From Planctomycetota bacterium (GTDB taxonomy: Bacteria > Planctomycetota > Phycisphaerae > Phycisphaerales > SM1A02): 64,000 bases of DNA. This document shows, piece by piece, positions 46,769 to 55,470 of this stretch. The notes under the pieces are model-generated. The model was not told the origin of the DNA and searched no databases. It saw only the letters and a list, made by a program, of their open reading frames with translations. The stretch spans positions 87,528 through 151,527 of the forward strand of contig VGYB01000001.1 in assembly GCA_016873115.1 (NCBI GenBank), in the 5' to 3' direction. How positions within the stretch are numbered: the stretch's first letter is position 1; every line of letters begins with the position of its first letter. A program made the position numbers and the translations under genes.

Positions 46769-47007
46769 GGTGCTGATCCGAGAGGAAGGGGCGACTGGCC
46801 ACGCGGCCAGCCCAATCATCGGCACGCGTACGGCGTGCCATTGCTCTACATGGTGAAATCAAGCGTCGTTCGGGGCCAACGCAATCTCGTAGGTCGCGAT
46901 GATTTCCGGCCATATTCCCCCAATGGGGCTCCTGCCCGGACAACCGTTCGTGCGGAACGATGGCACATAATCGATGGCCTTGCCGTCAGACAGTGAGTCC
47001 GACCCGT

Positions 47008-48045
47008 TCAGCGCACTCGCCAGTCGATGACCAGTTTTCCGCACTGCTCCCCCGCCTCAAGGCGCTCGAACGCCGCTTGGGCCCGGCTGGGGGCAAAGAC
47101 CTGATCCACGACGGGTCGAATCGCGCCGGCCCGCAGCAGGCTCACCACCGACCGGAACTCCTCCATCGTGCCCATGGTCGATCCGATGATGCTGAGTTGG
47201 TTCCAGAAGACGCGGGCAAGGTCAGTCGTCGCATCCGGCCCCGTCGTGCATCCGCAGGTCACGAGCGTGCCTCCGCGCGCGAGCGACTTGACGCACGCCA
47301 TGTGGATCGACTTGCCCACGCTCTCGGCCACCACATCGACGCCGCGGCGGCCGGTGACCGCACGCACCTGCTTGCTCCAGTCGGAGCCATCATCGAGGAT
47401 GGCATGGTGTGCGCCGAGTTCGAGCGCGCGATCGAGCTTGGCACGATGACGGCTCGTCACGATGACGGTGCAGCCGAAGTGGCGGGCGATCGCCAGACTC
47501 GCCATGGCCACGCCGCCGCCGATGCCCGGCACGAGCACCGACTGACCCGCCTGCACTCGTGCACGGGTCACGAGCATGCGCCACGCCGTGAGGTGCGTGA
47601 GTCCGAACGCGGCCGCCTCGATCGGATCGGTCTGGCCGACCTCGAGCAGGTTGGTGATCGGTGCCTTGAACCGTGCAGCGTTCGCACCCGGGGTGTGCTC
47701 GCCGATCATCGCGATGTCCTCTCCCGCAGGCCAGGACCCGGGCACGCTGCGGTGCGGCTGCACCACGGCGGCATTCAGCAGCACGCGCTGGCCGATCCAG
47801 GCGGGATCAACGCCCGGGCCGACGGACTCCACGATCCCGCATCCATCGCTGCCGCTGGTGAACGGATAGTTGGTGTCCACGCCCGGCAAGCCGCGGGCCA
47901 CCCACAGATCAAGGTGATTCAGCGCACTGGCCTCGGTCCGCACGATGGCTTCACCGGGACCAGCGACGGGATCGACCGCATCCTCGATGCAGGAGACATT
48001 CGGAGCGACCGGTGAACCTCGACGCGCGGTGACGATGGCCTTCAT
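47008..48045 (-). CDS. Zinc-less medium-chain (MDR) oxidoreductase
   Basis: A 345-residue NAD(P)-dependent alcohol dehydrogenase/quinone reductase-like protein. The N-terminal GroES-like domain has EASALNHLDLWVARGLP, GSDGCGIVESVG and GQRVLLN; the Rossmann domain has ITAWRML followed by SVLVPGIGGGVAMASLAIARHFG and VTSRHRAKLDRALELGAH. The four-Cys structural zinc lobe (CxxCxxC) is absent, so it is closer to the quinone oxidoreductase/crotonyl-type branch, though NHLDLW is of the zinc-enzyme style. Cytoplasmic. Substrate unknown. It is followed by a 239-base gap with short dyads but no clear terminator. Confidence 0.87.
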   Translation of the reverse strand: MKAIVTARRGSPVAPNVSCIEDAVDPVAGPGEAIVRTEASALNHLDLWVARGLPGVDTNYPFTSGSDGCGIVESVGPGVDPAWIGQRVLLNAAVVQPHRSVPGSWPAGEDIAMIGEHTPGANAARFKAPITNLLEVGQTDPIEAAAFGLTHLTAWRMLVTRARVQAGQSVLVPGIGGGVAMASLAIARHFGCTVIVTSRHRAKLDRALELGAHHAILDDGSDWSKQVRAVTGRRGVDVVAESVGKSIHMACVKSLARGGTLVTCGCTTGPDATTDLARVFWNQLSIIGSTMGTMEEFRSVVSLLRAGAIRPVVDQVFAPSRAQAAFERLEAGEQCGKLVIDWRVR

Positions 48046-48053
48046 TGGATGCG

Positions 48054-48060
48054 TACACTA
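48054..48060. promoter_or_regulatory. Symmetric -10 element TACACTA between MDR and DUF1573 genes
   Basis: Plus strand TACACT (48054-48059) ends 9 bases before the ATG at 48069. Minus strand TAGTGT (48060-48055) ends 9 bases before the ATG at 48045. Same 7-mer as at 33085-33091; the two starts are 24 bases apart. Confidence 0.65.
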
Positions 48061-48068
48061 GTCCGATC

Positions 48069-49205
48069 ATGCCGATCGTGAGGATCGCCCTTGTGGCTCT
48101 GATGCTCGTTGGGTGCAGCGACGCATCCGACTCGACGCCGAACGCAGCCGCCGCCCTTGCGCCTGAATCGGCACAGTCATCCACTGCGGCAGCCGAGCCG
48201 GCGCGGGACCCTCTGCCGGTGGCTGATCCGCCGGCTGCCGTGCGGCAGGCCGGGCCCACCACGGCCAGCTCGGTGACGGTCGACAAGGCGACCGTCGACT
48301 TGGGGTTCATCACGCCCCGCTCCACGATCAATCACACCTTCCGCATCACGAACACCGGCCGCATTCCCCTGAAAGTCATGGCCGTCAAGCCCAGTTGCAC
48401 CTGCACCACGACGATCAATCTGGATGGCAAGGTGATCGCGCCGGGCGCCACGCTCGATGTCCCCGCGAGCATGCGTGCACCGGCATCGACGGGGCAGAAG
48501 CAGGTCGTGGTGAATGTGGTGCTGCAGGGCATTCCCAACGTCGTTGAGCTCCGCATGGTTGGCGAGATCGCCTTCCCGGTCCGGGCCACCACGATGGTCC
48601 AAGGCAAGGAAGTGCCCTATGTCGATGCCGACAGCGATCCGTCGCGGGTCCGCGGCATGGTGAAGCTCAAGTCGACCGACGGCCGGCCGTTCCTTGTGCG
48701 CGCCGTGCAGGGCCAGCCGCCGATGATCGAGTCGTTCGATCCGTCCAAGGATGCGCCCCGTTCGGAGTACCAGGTGGCCTATGACCTCACGCGCTTGCCC
48801 AAGGTGCCGCCCTACCTCGTGATCGAGACCGATCACCCCGAGGCACGGCTGATCGACCTGCGTGTGCGGCATGCGACGACCCAGATCAAGCCGGTGCTGA
48901 GCCTGTCGGAGTTCCGCGCGAACGCCGGTTGCGTGAAGGTTGGTGCGGTGGTCGGCATGGACATCGAGATCAAGAACCTCGGCGTGATTCAAGTGACCTC
49001 GGTGCGCAGCGTGGATCCGCGCTTCACGGCCACGATGGTGGGCCAAACCGGCGATTCCAAGTTGCGCACCGTGGCCTTCACGGTCGTGGCCTCGCCGCAG
49101 GCAGCCGGCTTCTCGATCTTGCCCGTCGTGATCACGGCACTCGATCCGGTGAGCAAGCGCAACATCGAGAGCGAACTGCTCGTCCTCGTCCAGGTCGATC
49201 CCTGA
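48069..49205 (+). CDS. DUF1573 lipoprotein (second copy)
   Basis: A 378-residue exported lipoprotein, paralogue of the gene at 31922. Signal MPIVRIALVALMLVGC with the lipid Cys at 16, a Ser/Ala/Pro-rich linker, then DUF1573: VTVDKATVDLGFITPRSTIN, NTGRIPLKVMAVKPSCTCTTT with a Cys-x-Cys pair as in the other copy, then NVVLQGIPNVVELRMVGEIAFPV. The last third has Ig-like strands. Function unknown for the family. Convergent with the epimerase gene with 8 bases between stops. Confidence 0.85.
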   Translation: MPIVRIALVALMLVGCSDASDSTPNAAAALAPESAQSSTAAAEPARDPLPVADPPAAVRQAGPTTASSVTVDKATVDLGFITPRSTINHTFRITNTGRIPLKVMAVKPSCTCTTTINLDGKVIAPGATLDVPASMRAPASTGQKQVVVNVVLQGIPNVVELRMVGEIAFPVRATTMVQGKEVPYVDADSDPSRVRGMVKLKSTDGRPFLVRAVQGQPPMIESFDPSKDAPRSEYQVAYDLTRLPKVPPYLVIETDHPEARLIDLRVRHATTQIKPVLSLSEFRANAGCVKVGAVVGMDIEIKNLGVIQVTSVRSVDPRFTATMVGQTGDSKLRTVAFTVVASPQAAGFSILPVVITALDPVSKRNIESELLVLVQVDP

Positions 49206-49213
49206 CCGCTCCG

Positions 49214-50215
49214 CTAGACCAGCCGCACGAGGGGATCCGCCGGATCGATCACGATCCAGCCATCGAAGGTCACATGGGCCGAACCCGTGATGGTGGGCAC
49301 GATCTCACCGCCGACCATGTCGTAGGTCGCCTCGAAGCGTGTGCCGAGCACTGACTCCTGCACCCATGTCGCTCCGGGGGCGAGCCGGCCATCCGCGACC
49401 AGACACGCCACACGCGCGCTCGTGCCGGTGCCGCAGGGCGAGCGATCCCACTCCGCTCCCGGGCAGAGCACGAAGGTGCGGGCATCGGCGCCCGGTCCGA
49501 CATGCTGCCCGGAGTCACCAAGCGGATGCGACGGATGCCCGGCGGCATCGTGTGCATCGATCGAGAGTTCGACATGATCGATCGGCGAGCCATCATCACC
49601 ACGAAGGCCTGCCGCGTCGCAGGCGGCTCGCACGCGCACGCAGAAGGCGGTGAGCTCCTGCACCCGATCCGCCGCGATGGCTTGCCCATGGTCATGGCAG
49701 ATGAAGAACCAGTTCCCGCCCCAGGCGATGGCACCGTGCACCACGCCGTGGCCGGGCACCTCGACAGCCACTCGGCGATGCGTGACGCGGCTGGGCACAT
49801 TGCGCACGCTCACGCGACCATCGGCATGCATGTGCGCAACCACCGATCCCACCGGCGTCTCGATCAGGTGCTCGCCCGCGGCAAGCCGACCCAGCGCGGA
49901 CAGCGTGCGGACCACACCGATCGTGCCGTGGCCGCACATGCCCAGCGTGCCGATGTTGTTGAAGAAGACCACGCCGAACGATGCGCCCGGCGCCGTCGGT
50001 GGCAGCACCACCGCGCCGACGAGCCACGCGTAGCCGCGCGGCTCGTGCATGATGGCCCGCACCACCGGCGCCCAGGTTCCATCGATCGCCGCACGCACCT
50101 CGCACGGGGTGCCGGCCAGGCCCGGCAGGCCATCGACGAGCGTGCGTGTGGGTTCACCCTCGGTGTGGCTGTCGACGCAGCGCAGCCGCAGCGGGGCATG
50201 GTTCGGCAGCGTCAC
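49214..50215 (-). CDS. 4-hydroxyproline 2-epimerase (proline racemase family)
   Basis: A 333-residue cofactor-independent epimerase with the two catalytic Cys: Cys94 in LGMCGHGTIG and Cys261 in SPCGTGTSARVA, both required for the two-base mechanism. The N-terminus RCVDSHTEGEPTRTLVDG is that of 4-hydroxyproline epimerases rather than trans-3-hydroxyproline dehydratases (which have Thr in place of the second Cys). It would convert trans-4-hydroxy-L-proline to cis-4-hydroxy-D-proline. The GTG start at 50215 lies 8 bases after TACGAT, consistent with a leaderless mRNA. Its context, with the DapA-like and semialdehyde dehydrogenase genes below, supports the function. Assignment from sequence alone could still be proline racemase. 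Confidence 0.87.
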   Translation of the reverse strand: MTLPNHAPLRLRCVDSHTEGEPTRTLVDGLPGLAGTPCEVRAAIDGTWAPVVRAIMHEPRGYAWLVGAVVLPPTAPGASFGVVFFNNIGTLGMCGHGTIGVVRTLSALGRLAAGEHLIETPVGSVVAHMHADGRVSVRNVPSRVTHRRVAVEVPGHGVVHGAIAWGGNWFFICHDHGQAIAADRVQELTAFCVRVRAACDAAGLRGDDGSPIDHVELSIDAHDAAGHPSHPLGDSGQHVGPGADARTFVLCPGAEWDRSPCGTGTSARVACLVADGRLAPGATWVQESVLGTRFEATYDMVGGEIVPTITGSAHVTFDGWIVIDPADPLVRLV

Positions 50216-50223
50216 GGCGGCGG

Positions 50224-50229
50224 ATCGTA
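50224..50229 (-). promoter_or_regulatory. -10 box (TACGAT) of the epimerase gene, leaderless layout
   Basis: TACGAT ends 8 bases before the GTG at 50215. The 40-base divergent gap also holds the malic enzyme box on the other strand. Confidence 0.55.
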
Positions 50230-50240
50230 GCGGTCCGGAC

Positions 50241-50246
50241 TACAGT
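50241..50246 (+). promoter_or_regulatory. -10 box (TACAGT) of the malic enzyme gene, leaderless layout
   Basis: TACAGT ends 9 bases before the ATG at 50256; the spacer is one T and a run of eight C, so no ribosome-binding site is present. Confidence 0.55.
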
Positions 50247-50255
50247 TCCCCCCCC

Positions 50256-51902
50256 ATGACCACGCCCGACGCCTGGCGAATCCTGCACACCGCGCGACTC
50301 AACAAGGGTACGGCCTTCACCGAGGCCGAGCGCGAACGCCTCGGCATCACCGGCCTCCTGCCCGACGGCGTCGAGGGGCTCGACACGCAACTCCTGCGCA
50401 TGCGCGCACACCTCGATGCGAAGCCCACGGCGCTCGAGAAGTACATCTATCTCTCCGAGTTGCAGGACCGGAACGAGCACCTCTTCTATTCCCTGCTGCG
50501 CAGCGATCTGCCCAACTACATGCCGCTGGTCTACACGCCCACCGTGGGCGAGGCCTGCCAGCGCTTCGGCCACATCATGCGCCGGCCGAAGGGCCTCTAC
50601 ATCAGCATGCGCCGCAAGGGGCGTGTGGCCGAGATCCTCCGCAACTGGCCCGAGCGGGAAGTGCGATTCATCGTCGTCACCGATGGTGAGCGCATCCTGG
50701 GACTGGGCGACCTTGGCGTCTGCGGAATGGGGATCCCGGTCGGCAAGCTCGCGCTCTACACCGCCTGTGCAGGCGTTCCGCCCGAGGTGTGCCTGCCCGT
50801 GGTGCTCGATGTCGGGACGAACAACGAATCGTTCCTCGCGGATCCGCTGTACCCCGGTGCCCGCCACCTGCGCGTGTCGGGCGACGAGTACTTCGACTTC
50901 GTCGATGAGTTCATCGAGGCGGTGCAGGAGGTCTTCCCGCGGGCGTGCATCCAGTTCGAGGACTTCACCAACAAGACCGCGATCCCGCTTCTTGAGCGCT
51001 ACCGCGACCGCATCTGCTGCTTCAACGACGACATCCAAGGCACCGCCTCGGTCGCGGTCGCGGGGCTCTTCGGGGCGGCGCGCATGACGGGATCGTCGCT
51101 GCGCGATCACCGATACCTGTTCTTCGGTGCCGGCAGCGCGGCGGTCGGGATCGCCGACCTGATCTGCATGCAGCTCATGCGCGAAGGCCTGCCTGAAGGC
51201 GATGCCCGCGCACGGTGCTGGTTCATGAACTCGAAGGGCTTGATCACGAGTGCGTCGCCGGGGCTTGCCGACCACCAGCAGCGCTATGCGCACCCCTTCG
51301 CCGGCGGCACCGCGACCACGCTCATCGATGCCGTGCGTGCGGTGCGGCCGAGCGTGCTCATCGGCGTCAGCACGGTGGCGAAGGCCTTCACCGAGGAGGT
51401 CATCCGCGAGATGGCTTCACTCAACCAGCGGCCGGTCATCTTCCCCTACAGCAACCCGACCTCGTGCAGCGAATGCACCGCCGAGGAGGCGATCCAGTGG
51501 TCGGATGGCCGCGCGATCTTCGCCAGCGGCAGTCCGTTTGCGCCCCTGCACCACGATGGACAGCTGTTCGTGCCCGGTCAGGGCAACAATGTCTACATCT
51601 ATCCGGCGGTGGGTCTTGCGGTCTATGCCACGGGTGCGCGCCGCGTGACGGACGAGATGTTCCTGGTGGCTGCCGAGGCGCTCGCGGAGCGGGTCACGGC
51701 GCAGGATCTAGATGTCGGCCTGATCTATCCACCGATGTCAGGCATCGTCGAGACGAGTTCGTTCCTCGCGGTGCGCGTGGCGCGGCTCATCGTCGAGCGC
51801 GGGCTCGCCACGGAGCAGTCGGCGATCGATGGCATCGCGTACATGGAAGAACTGATCCACCGCGTGCAGTACGACCCGCACTACCCATCGATGCTCTCCT
51901 GA
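50256..51902 (+). CDS. NAD-dependent malic enzyme (large, MaeA-like)
   Basis: Oxidatively decarboxylates malate to pyruvate in the cytoplasm. The 548-residue protein aligns throughout with the MaeA/SfcA type: NEHLFYSLLRSDLPNYMPL followed by YTPTVGEACQRF, VVTDGERILGLGDLG, GVPPEVCLPVVLDVGTNN, IQFEDFTNKTAIPLLERYR, CFNDDIQGTASV (metal Asp residues), FFGAGSAAVGIADL (NAD fold), PTSCSECTAEEAI and GQGNNVYIYPAVGL. Large-type malic enzyme, with no fused phosphotransacetylase domain. It lies between two hydroxyproline genes and would convert TCA-cycle malate made from 2-oxoglutarate to pyruvate. The last 22 bases overlap the convergent sulfotransferase gene. Confidence 0.94.
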   Translation: MTTPDAWRILHTARLNKGTAFTEAERERLGITGLLPDGVEGLDTQLLRMRAHLDAKPTALEKYIYLSELQDRNEHLFYSLLRSDLPNYMPLVYTPTVGEACQRFGHIMRRPKGLYISMRRKGRVAEILRNWPEREVRFIVVTDGERILGLGDLGVCGMGIPVGKLALYTACAGVPPEVCLPVVLDVGTNNESFLADPLYPGARHLRVSGDEYFDFVDEFIEAVQEVFPRACIQFEDFTNKTAIPLLERYRDRICCFNDDIQGTASVAVAGLFGAARMTGSSLRDHRYLFFGAGSAAVGIADLICMQLMREGLPEGDARARCWFMNSKGLITSASPGLADHQQRYAHPFAGGTATTLIDAVRAVRPSVLIGVSTVAKAFTEEVIREMASLNQRPVIFPYSNPTSCSECTAEEAIQWSDGRAIFASGSPFAPLHHDGQLFVPGQGNNVYIYPAVGLAVYATGARRVTDEMFLVAAEALAERVTAQDLDVGLIYPPMSGIVETSSFLAVRVARLIVERGLATEQSAIDGIAYMEELIHRVQYDPHYPSMLS

Positions 51903-53341
51903 GGCCACTCGATGCCGGCGAGGTGGCGCTCATAATGCCGCCACCGCCCCACCGATGAGGTGTACAGCGGCTTGCTCACCTGGTCGTAACTCAAGGTGCG
52001 CACCGTGCGCCGCGAGGCATGGAACAACTCCACGGCTGCATCCCACGGCAGTCCCACATGCGCGAGCAGGCGCTTGAATTCCGGTTGACCGAAGGTGACC
52101 AGATCCTCGTAACGGACACGAAGCACGGGCTGGGGGATCACGGTTGCCCAGTGCTCCATCATCCGTCGCGAGGCGCGCCATGCAGCGGCGACCCACTCCG
52201 GGCGGGCGGTCCAGGGAAACCGCGCTGCGTTGAATGTGCCAAAGACGCACGACACCGCTACATCCCGCGGATCCCGCACGACCTCGACCAAGGAGGACTT
52301 CGGGAACAGGGTGGCGAGATGGCCGAGCACGCCGGCATTCCCGAGGGCCTTGTTCGCCACGCGCGAGGCACCCGGTGCCAGCCGACGGAGTTCCGCCAGG
52401 TACCGCGAACCGATCCGCACCCCGGGCTCGGGGCGGCGCCCCGGTGTACCGATCGACTCCGCCCACCGCTCGAGCAACTCGAGTTCGCCAACACCCGCCG
52501 CACACGGATGGGCGTGAATCAGTTGGTCCACCAGGCTGGTGCCGCTGCGCGGCATCCCGTTGATGAAGATGGGCAGCGCATCATCAAGACCATCACCATG
52601 CAGCTCACGCAGGGCCTCGCGCGACCATCGTGCAATCGTCGCACTGGCCGCGGCATCGAGCGAGGTGGGATCGAACCGAATGCCGCGCTCCGCGTGGCTC
52701 CGCATGGCGCTCGCCCAGGCTTCGTCGTAGCACCCTGCACGGTCGAGCGCCTTGGCGCGCAGGTGCAGCAGCATGGTCGATGCGATGGTGCCCCCTCCTG
52801 CGGCCGGGAGCGCCGCATCGATGCGCGCAACGGCTGCCTCGCACCTGCCGTCGCGCACCTCGAGCTTGGCGACCTCATGGGCGGCGCGTGGATCGGCCGC
52901 CGTCTCGGACGGGAGGGATGTGGCGAGTGGACCGAGCCTTGCGCGCGCCTCCTCGATTCGGCCTGCCTCCTCGAGCGTCGTGACGAGTGCCAGCAGGAGT
53001 TCACGCGACTGCGGCACCATGGTGAGGCCACGCTCGAAGTCCACGAGTGCCTCATCGGTCCGGCCCAGGGACCGCAAGGCATCACCGCGGACCATGCGCG
53101 GCTCGGGATGATCGGTGATCGCCAGCGCGCGCCCGGCCATGGCGATGGCCCGCTCGTGGCGCTCCAGTGCACCCAGCACGCGCGCCGCGATGCTGAGGAA
53201 GGCTGGCTCGCGCGGATCGGTACGCACGGCGAGTTCGGCCAGCTCAAGCGCGCGATTGAGGCGCCCGGCCATGAACTCGGCGCGGATCGGCCCGAGTCGC
53301 CGCTCGAGTGATGCAGATGGAACGTAGCCACGTCGGTCCAT
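51881..53341 (-). CDS. TPR-domain sulfotransferase
   Basis: A 486-residue protein. Residues 1-250 are tetratricopeptide-like helices (for example LNRALELAELAVRTDPREPAF, ERAIAMAGRALAITDHPEPRM), and residues 255-486 a PAPS-dependent sulfotransferase: the 5-prime phosphosulfate loop GMPRSGTSLVDQLIHAHP (262-279) and the 3-prime phosphate loop VEVVRDPRDVAVS (352-364). TPR-sulfotransferases are common in planctomycetes and may modify proteins or polysaccharides; the acceptor is unknown. It has no signal peptide. TAGAGT ends 7 bases before the ATG. The stop overlaps the malic enzyme gene by 22 bases. Confidence 0.88.
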   Translation of the reverse strand: MDRRGYVPSASLERRLGPIRAEFMAGRLNRALELAELAVRTDPREPAFLSIAARVLGALERHERAIAMAGRALAITDHPEPRMVRGDALRSLGRTDEALVDFERGLTMVPQSRELLLALVTTLEEAGRIEEARARLGPLATSLPSETAADPRAAHEVAKLEVRDGRCEAAVARIDAALPAAGGGTIASTMLLHLRAKALDRAGCYDEAWASAMRSHAERGIRFDPTSLDAAASATIARWSREALRELHGDGLDDALPIFINGMPRSGTSLVDQLIHAHPCAAGVGELELLERWAESIGTPGRRPEPGVRIGSRYLAELRRLAPGASRVANKALGNAGVLGHLATLFPKSSLVEVVRDPRDVAVSCVFGTFNAARFPWTARPEWVAAAWRASRRMMEHWATVIPQPVLRVRYEDLVTFGQPEFKRLLAHVGLPWDAAVELFHASRRTVRTLSYDQVSKPLYTSSVGRWRHYERHLAGIEWPQESIDG

Positions 53342-53348
53342 GAGCCCG

Positions 53349-53354
53349 ACTCTA
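53349..53354 (-). promoter_or_regulatory. Extended -10 box (TGC-TAGAGT) of the TPR-sulfotransferase, leaderless layout
   Basis: TAGAGT ends 7 bases before the ATG at 53341 on the minus strand and is preceded by TGC, as at the M28 and beta-mannosidase promoters. Confidence 0.55.
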
Positions 53355-53381
53355 GCACGCATGGATCGTGCAACGACCCGG

Positions 53382-53387
53382 TAGCCT
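53382..53387 (+). promoter_or_regulatory. -10 box (TAGCCT) of the DapA-like gene, leaderless layout
   Basis: TAGCCT ends 6 bases before the ATG at 53394. The stretch GTAGCCTGC plus ATG is nearly the same as that at 54348 before the SDR gene. Confidence 0.55.
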
Positions 53388-53393
53388 GCTGCG

Positions 53394-54308
53394 ATGCACC
53401 TTGAGCAAGCCATGTGGCGCGGTGTGATGCCCGCGATCACCACGCCCTTCGACGCGGCCGACGAGATCGACCACGCGTTCCTTGCGCGCCATGCTGCGTG
53501 GCTGGCGGATGCGGGGTGCACGGCGATCATCGCACCCGGTTCGCTCGGTGAAGGCGGCACGCTGTCGCATGCCGAGCGCGTGGACCTGTGGCGCACGCTG
53601 CTGCAGTCGGTCGGTGGGCGCGTACCGATCGTGGCCGCGATCGCCTCCGCGAGCACGCGCGAGGCCGTTGCCCTCGCTCGCGATGCGGCGGCAACCGGCT
53701 GCGGCGGCCTCATGGTGCTGCCCCCCTATGTGCACCAGGGACCATGGGCCGAGGTCCAGACGCACATGGATGCGGTCTTCGCTGCAACGCGCCTGCCCTG
53801 CATGCTCTACAACAACCCGCACGCGTACGGTGTCGACATCGACGCCAGGCAGGTGGCCGGGTTCGCGGCGCGGCACGCCAACCTCCACGCGGTGAAGGAT
53901 TCCAGCGGCGATGCCCGTCGTACGACCGCGCTGCGAGCCGAACTCGGTGACCGCGTGGCCTGCTTCGTGGGACTCGATGACATGCTCGTCGAAGGCGTCG
54001 CTGCGGGAGCGGTCGGCTGGGTGGCGGGATTGGTCAATGCGCTGCCCGCCGAGAGCGTGCGGCTCTTCGACCTCGCTCGTGCCGGTCGGCTCGACGAGGC
54101 TGCCGCGCTCTACCGATGGTTCCTGCCGCTCCTGCGCATGGACACCGTGCCCGAGTTCGTGCAGCTCATCAAGCTCGTCCAGTCCGAGGTCGGCATGGGC
54201 ACCGAACGAGTGCGAGCTCCGCGGCTCCCGGTCACCGGGCGAGCCCGCGACGAGGCGCTGGCCACGATCAGGGCCGCCATGGCGGAACGACCCGTGCTTG
54301 ACTGTTGA
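53394..54308 (+). CDS. DapA-family aldolase, likely pyrroline-hydroxycarboxylate deaminase
   Basis: A 304-residue member of the dihydrodipicolinate synthase/N-acetylneuraminate lyase family. The Schiff-base Lys168 (LHAVKDSSGD) and Tyr139 (MLYNNPHAYG) are in place. The second Thr of the DapA GTTGE loop is replaced (PGSLGEGG), so it is not a lysine-pathway DapA. In other bacteria such proteins next to hydroxyproline epimerase act as 1-pyrroline-4-hydroxy-2-carboxylate deaminases, giving 2-oxoglutarate semialdehyde. The C-terminal motif FLPLLRMDTVPEFVQLIKLVQ is typical of that branch. Cytoplasmic, tetrameric by family. Nearby SDR and aldehyde dehydrogenase genes support this reading; a different aldolase function is possible. 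Confidence 0.85.
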   Translation: MHLEQAMWRGVMPAITTPFDAADEIDHAFLARHAAWLADAGCTAIIAPGSLGEGGTLSHAERVDLWRTLLQSVGGRVPIVAAIASASTREAVALARDAAATGCGGLMVLPPYVHQGPWAEVQTHMDAVFAATRLPCMLYNNPHAYGVDIDARQVAGFAARHANLHAVKDSSGDARRTTALRAELGDRVACFVGLDDMLVEGVAAGAVGWVAGLVNALPAESVRLFDLARAGRLDEAAALYRWFLPLLRMDTVPEFVQLIKLVQSEVGMGTERVRAPRLPVTGRARDEALATIRAAMAERPVLDC

Positions 54309-54347
54309 GTTTCTGCTGTTCTTCAACAACAGGACGCAGCCCACGCG

Positions 54348-54353
54348 TAGCCT
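54348..54353 (+). promoter_or_regulatory. -10 box (TAGCCT) of the SDR gene, leaderless layout
   Basis: TAGCCT ends 6 bases before the ATG at 54360. Confidence 0.5.
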
Positions 54354-54359
54354 GCGGCC

Positions 54360-55436
54360 ATGCGCATCCTGATCCTCGGTGGCACTGGCTTCCTCGGCCC
54401 CCATCTCGTCGAGCAGGCCATGGCCAGGGGCTGGTCGATCACGCTCTTCAACCGGGGCAAGACCGACCCCGCTCGCTTCGCGGGCGAGGCGTTCAAGGGC
54501 ATCGTCCAGCTGAAGGGTGACCGCGATCCGGACCGGGGCGATGGCCTCGCGTCGCTCGAGTCCCTGGTGACCACGATGCGCAAGGAGGGCACTCGCTTCG
54601 ATGCGGTGATCGACAACTCGTCGTATGTGCCGCGCATCACGAAGGCATCCGCCGAGTTGCTCGAGCCGGTCACGCACCTGTACCAGCTCGTCTCGACGAT
54701 CTCGGTCTACACCGACAACTCCGTGGCACCCGATGAATCGACGCCTGTCGGCACGATCCCCGATCCGACGGTGGAACAGGTGACCGGCGAGACCTACGGC
54801 CCCCTGAAGGCCCTCTGCGAGCAGCAGGCGAATCTGGCCTTCCGCGACCGGTCATGCGTCGTGCGACCCGGCCTCATCGTGGGGCCCGGCGATGACTCGC
54901 TGCGCTTCACCTACTGGCCCGTACGCATCGCGCGCGGCGGTCGTGTGCTGGCCCCGCGTGCGCCACGGCCGAACGAGGTCCGTGTGCAGTTCATCGATGT
55001 GCGTGACCTTGCCGCGTTCATGCTCAAGCTCGTCGAGGATGGCCATGCCGGGACCTATCTGGCCAATGGACCCGAGGGACCGCTCAACTTCGAGGAGATG
55101 CTCGCGGGCATCAAGGCGACGGTGAGCGATCCCGTGGAGTTCATCTGGTGCGACGAGCAGTGGCTGCTCGAGCAGAACCTGGCACCGTGGATGGGCTTGC
55201 CGCTCTGGATCCCGCAGACGCCGGAGCACGCCGGATCGGGACGCGCCAACTGTTCCAAGGCCTTCAACGCAGGGCTCGCATGCCGACCGCTGGCCGAGAC
55301 CGCGCGCGACACGATGGCCGACTTCGAGCGCACCAAGGCCGAGCGACCGGCGACCTTCGCGTGGGGCGGGCGTGCTCCGGGCATCAGTGCCGAGCGCGAG
55401 GCGGAGTTGTTGAGGGCCTGGGACGCGCGGGGGTGA
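54360..55436 (+). CDS. Extended SDR (NAD-dependent epimerase/dehydratase-like) protein
   Basis: A 358-residue Rossmann-fold protein: GGTGFLGPHLVEQAMARG at residues 7-24 binds NAD(P), and YGPLKALCE supplies the catalytic YxxxK. The substrate-binding half is that of an atypical family often annotated as epimerase/dehydratase. It follows the DapA-like gene on the same strand by 51 bases but has its own TAGCCT box. It could act on a sugar or, given its neighbours, on a hydroxyproline-derived intermediate; nothing in the sequence decides. Converges with the aldehyde dehydrogenase gene with 34 bases between. Confidence 0.82.
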   Translation: MRILILGGTGFLGPHLVEQAMARGWSITLFNRGKTDPARFAGEAFKGIVQLKGDRDPDRGDGLASLESLVTTMRKEGTRFDAVIDNSSYVPRITKASAELLEPVTHLYQLVSTISVYTDNSVAPDESTPVGTIPDPTVEQVTGETYGPLKALCEQQANLAFRDRSCVVRPGLIVGPGDDSLRFTYWPVRIARGGRVLAPRAPRPNEVRVQFIDVRDLAAFMLKLVEDGHAGTYLANGPEGPLNFEEMLAGIKATVSDPVEFIWCDEQWLLEQNLAPWMGLPLWIPQTPEHAGSGRANCSKAFNAGLACRPLAETARDTMADFERTKAERPATFAWGGRAPGISAEREAELLRAWDARG

Positions 55437-55470
55437 GCGACAGCGCTTGCCCCGATCGTGGTCGCGTCGT

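Noticed and set aside
46910..46975. Short dyads in the 239-base gap after the MDR gene
   Set aside because: CGTTC/GAACG and CCCC/GGGG stems are 4-5 bp and lack T-runs; could arise by chance.
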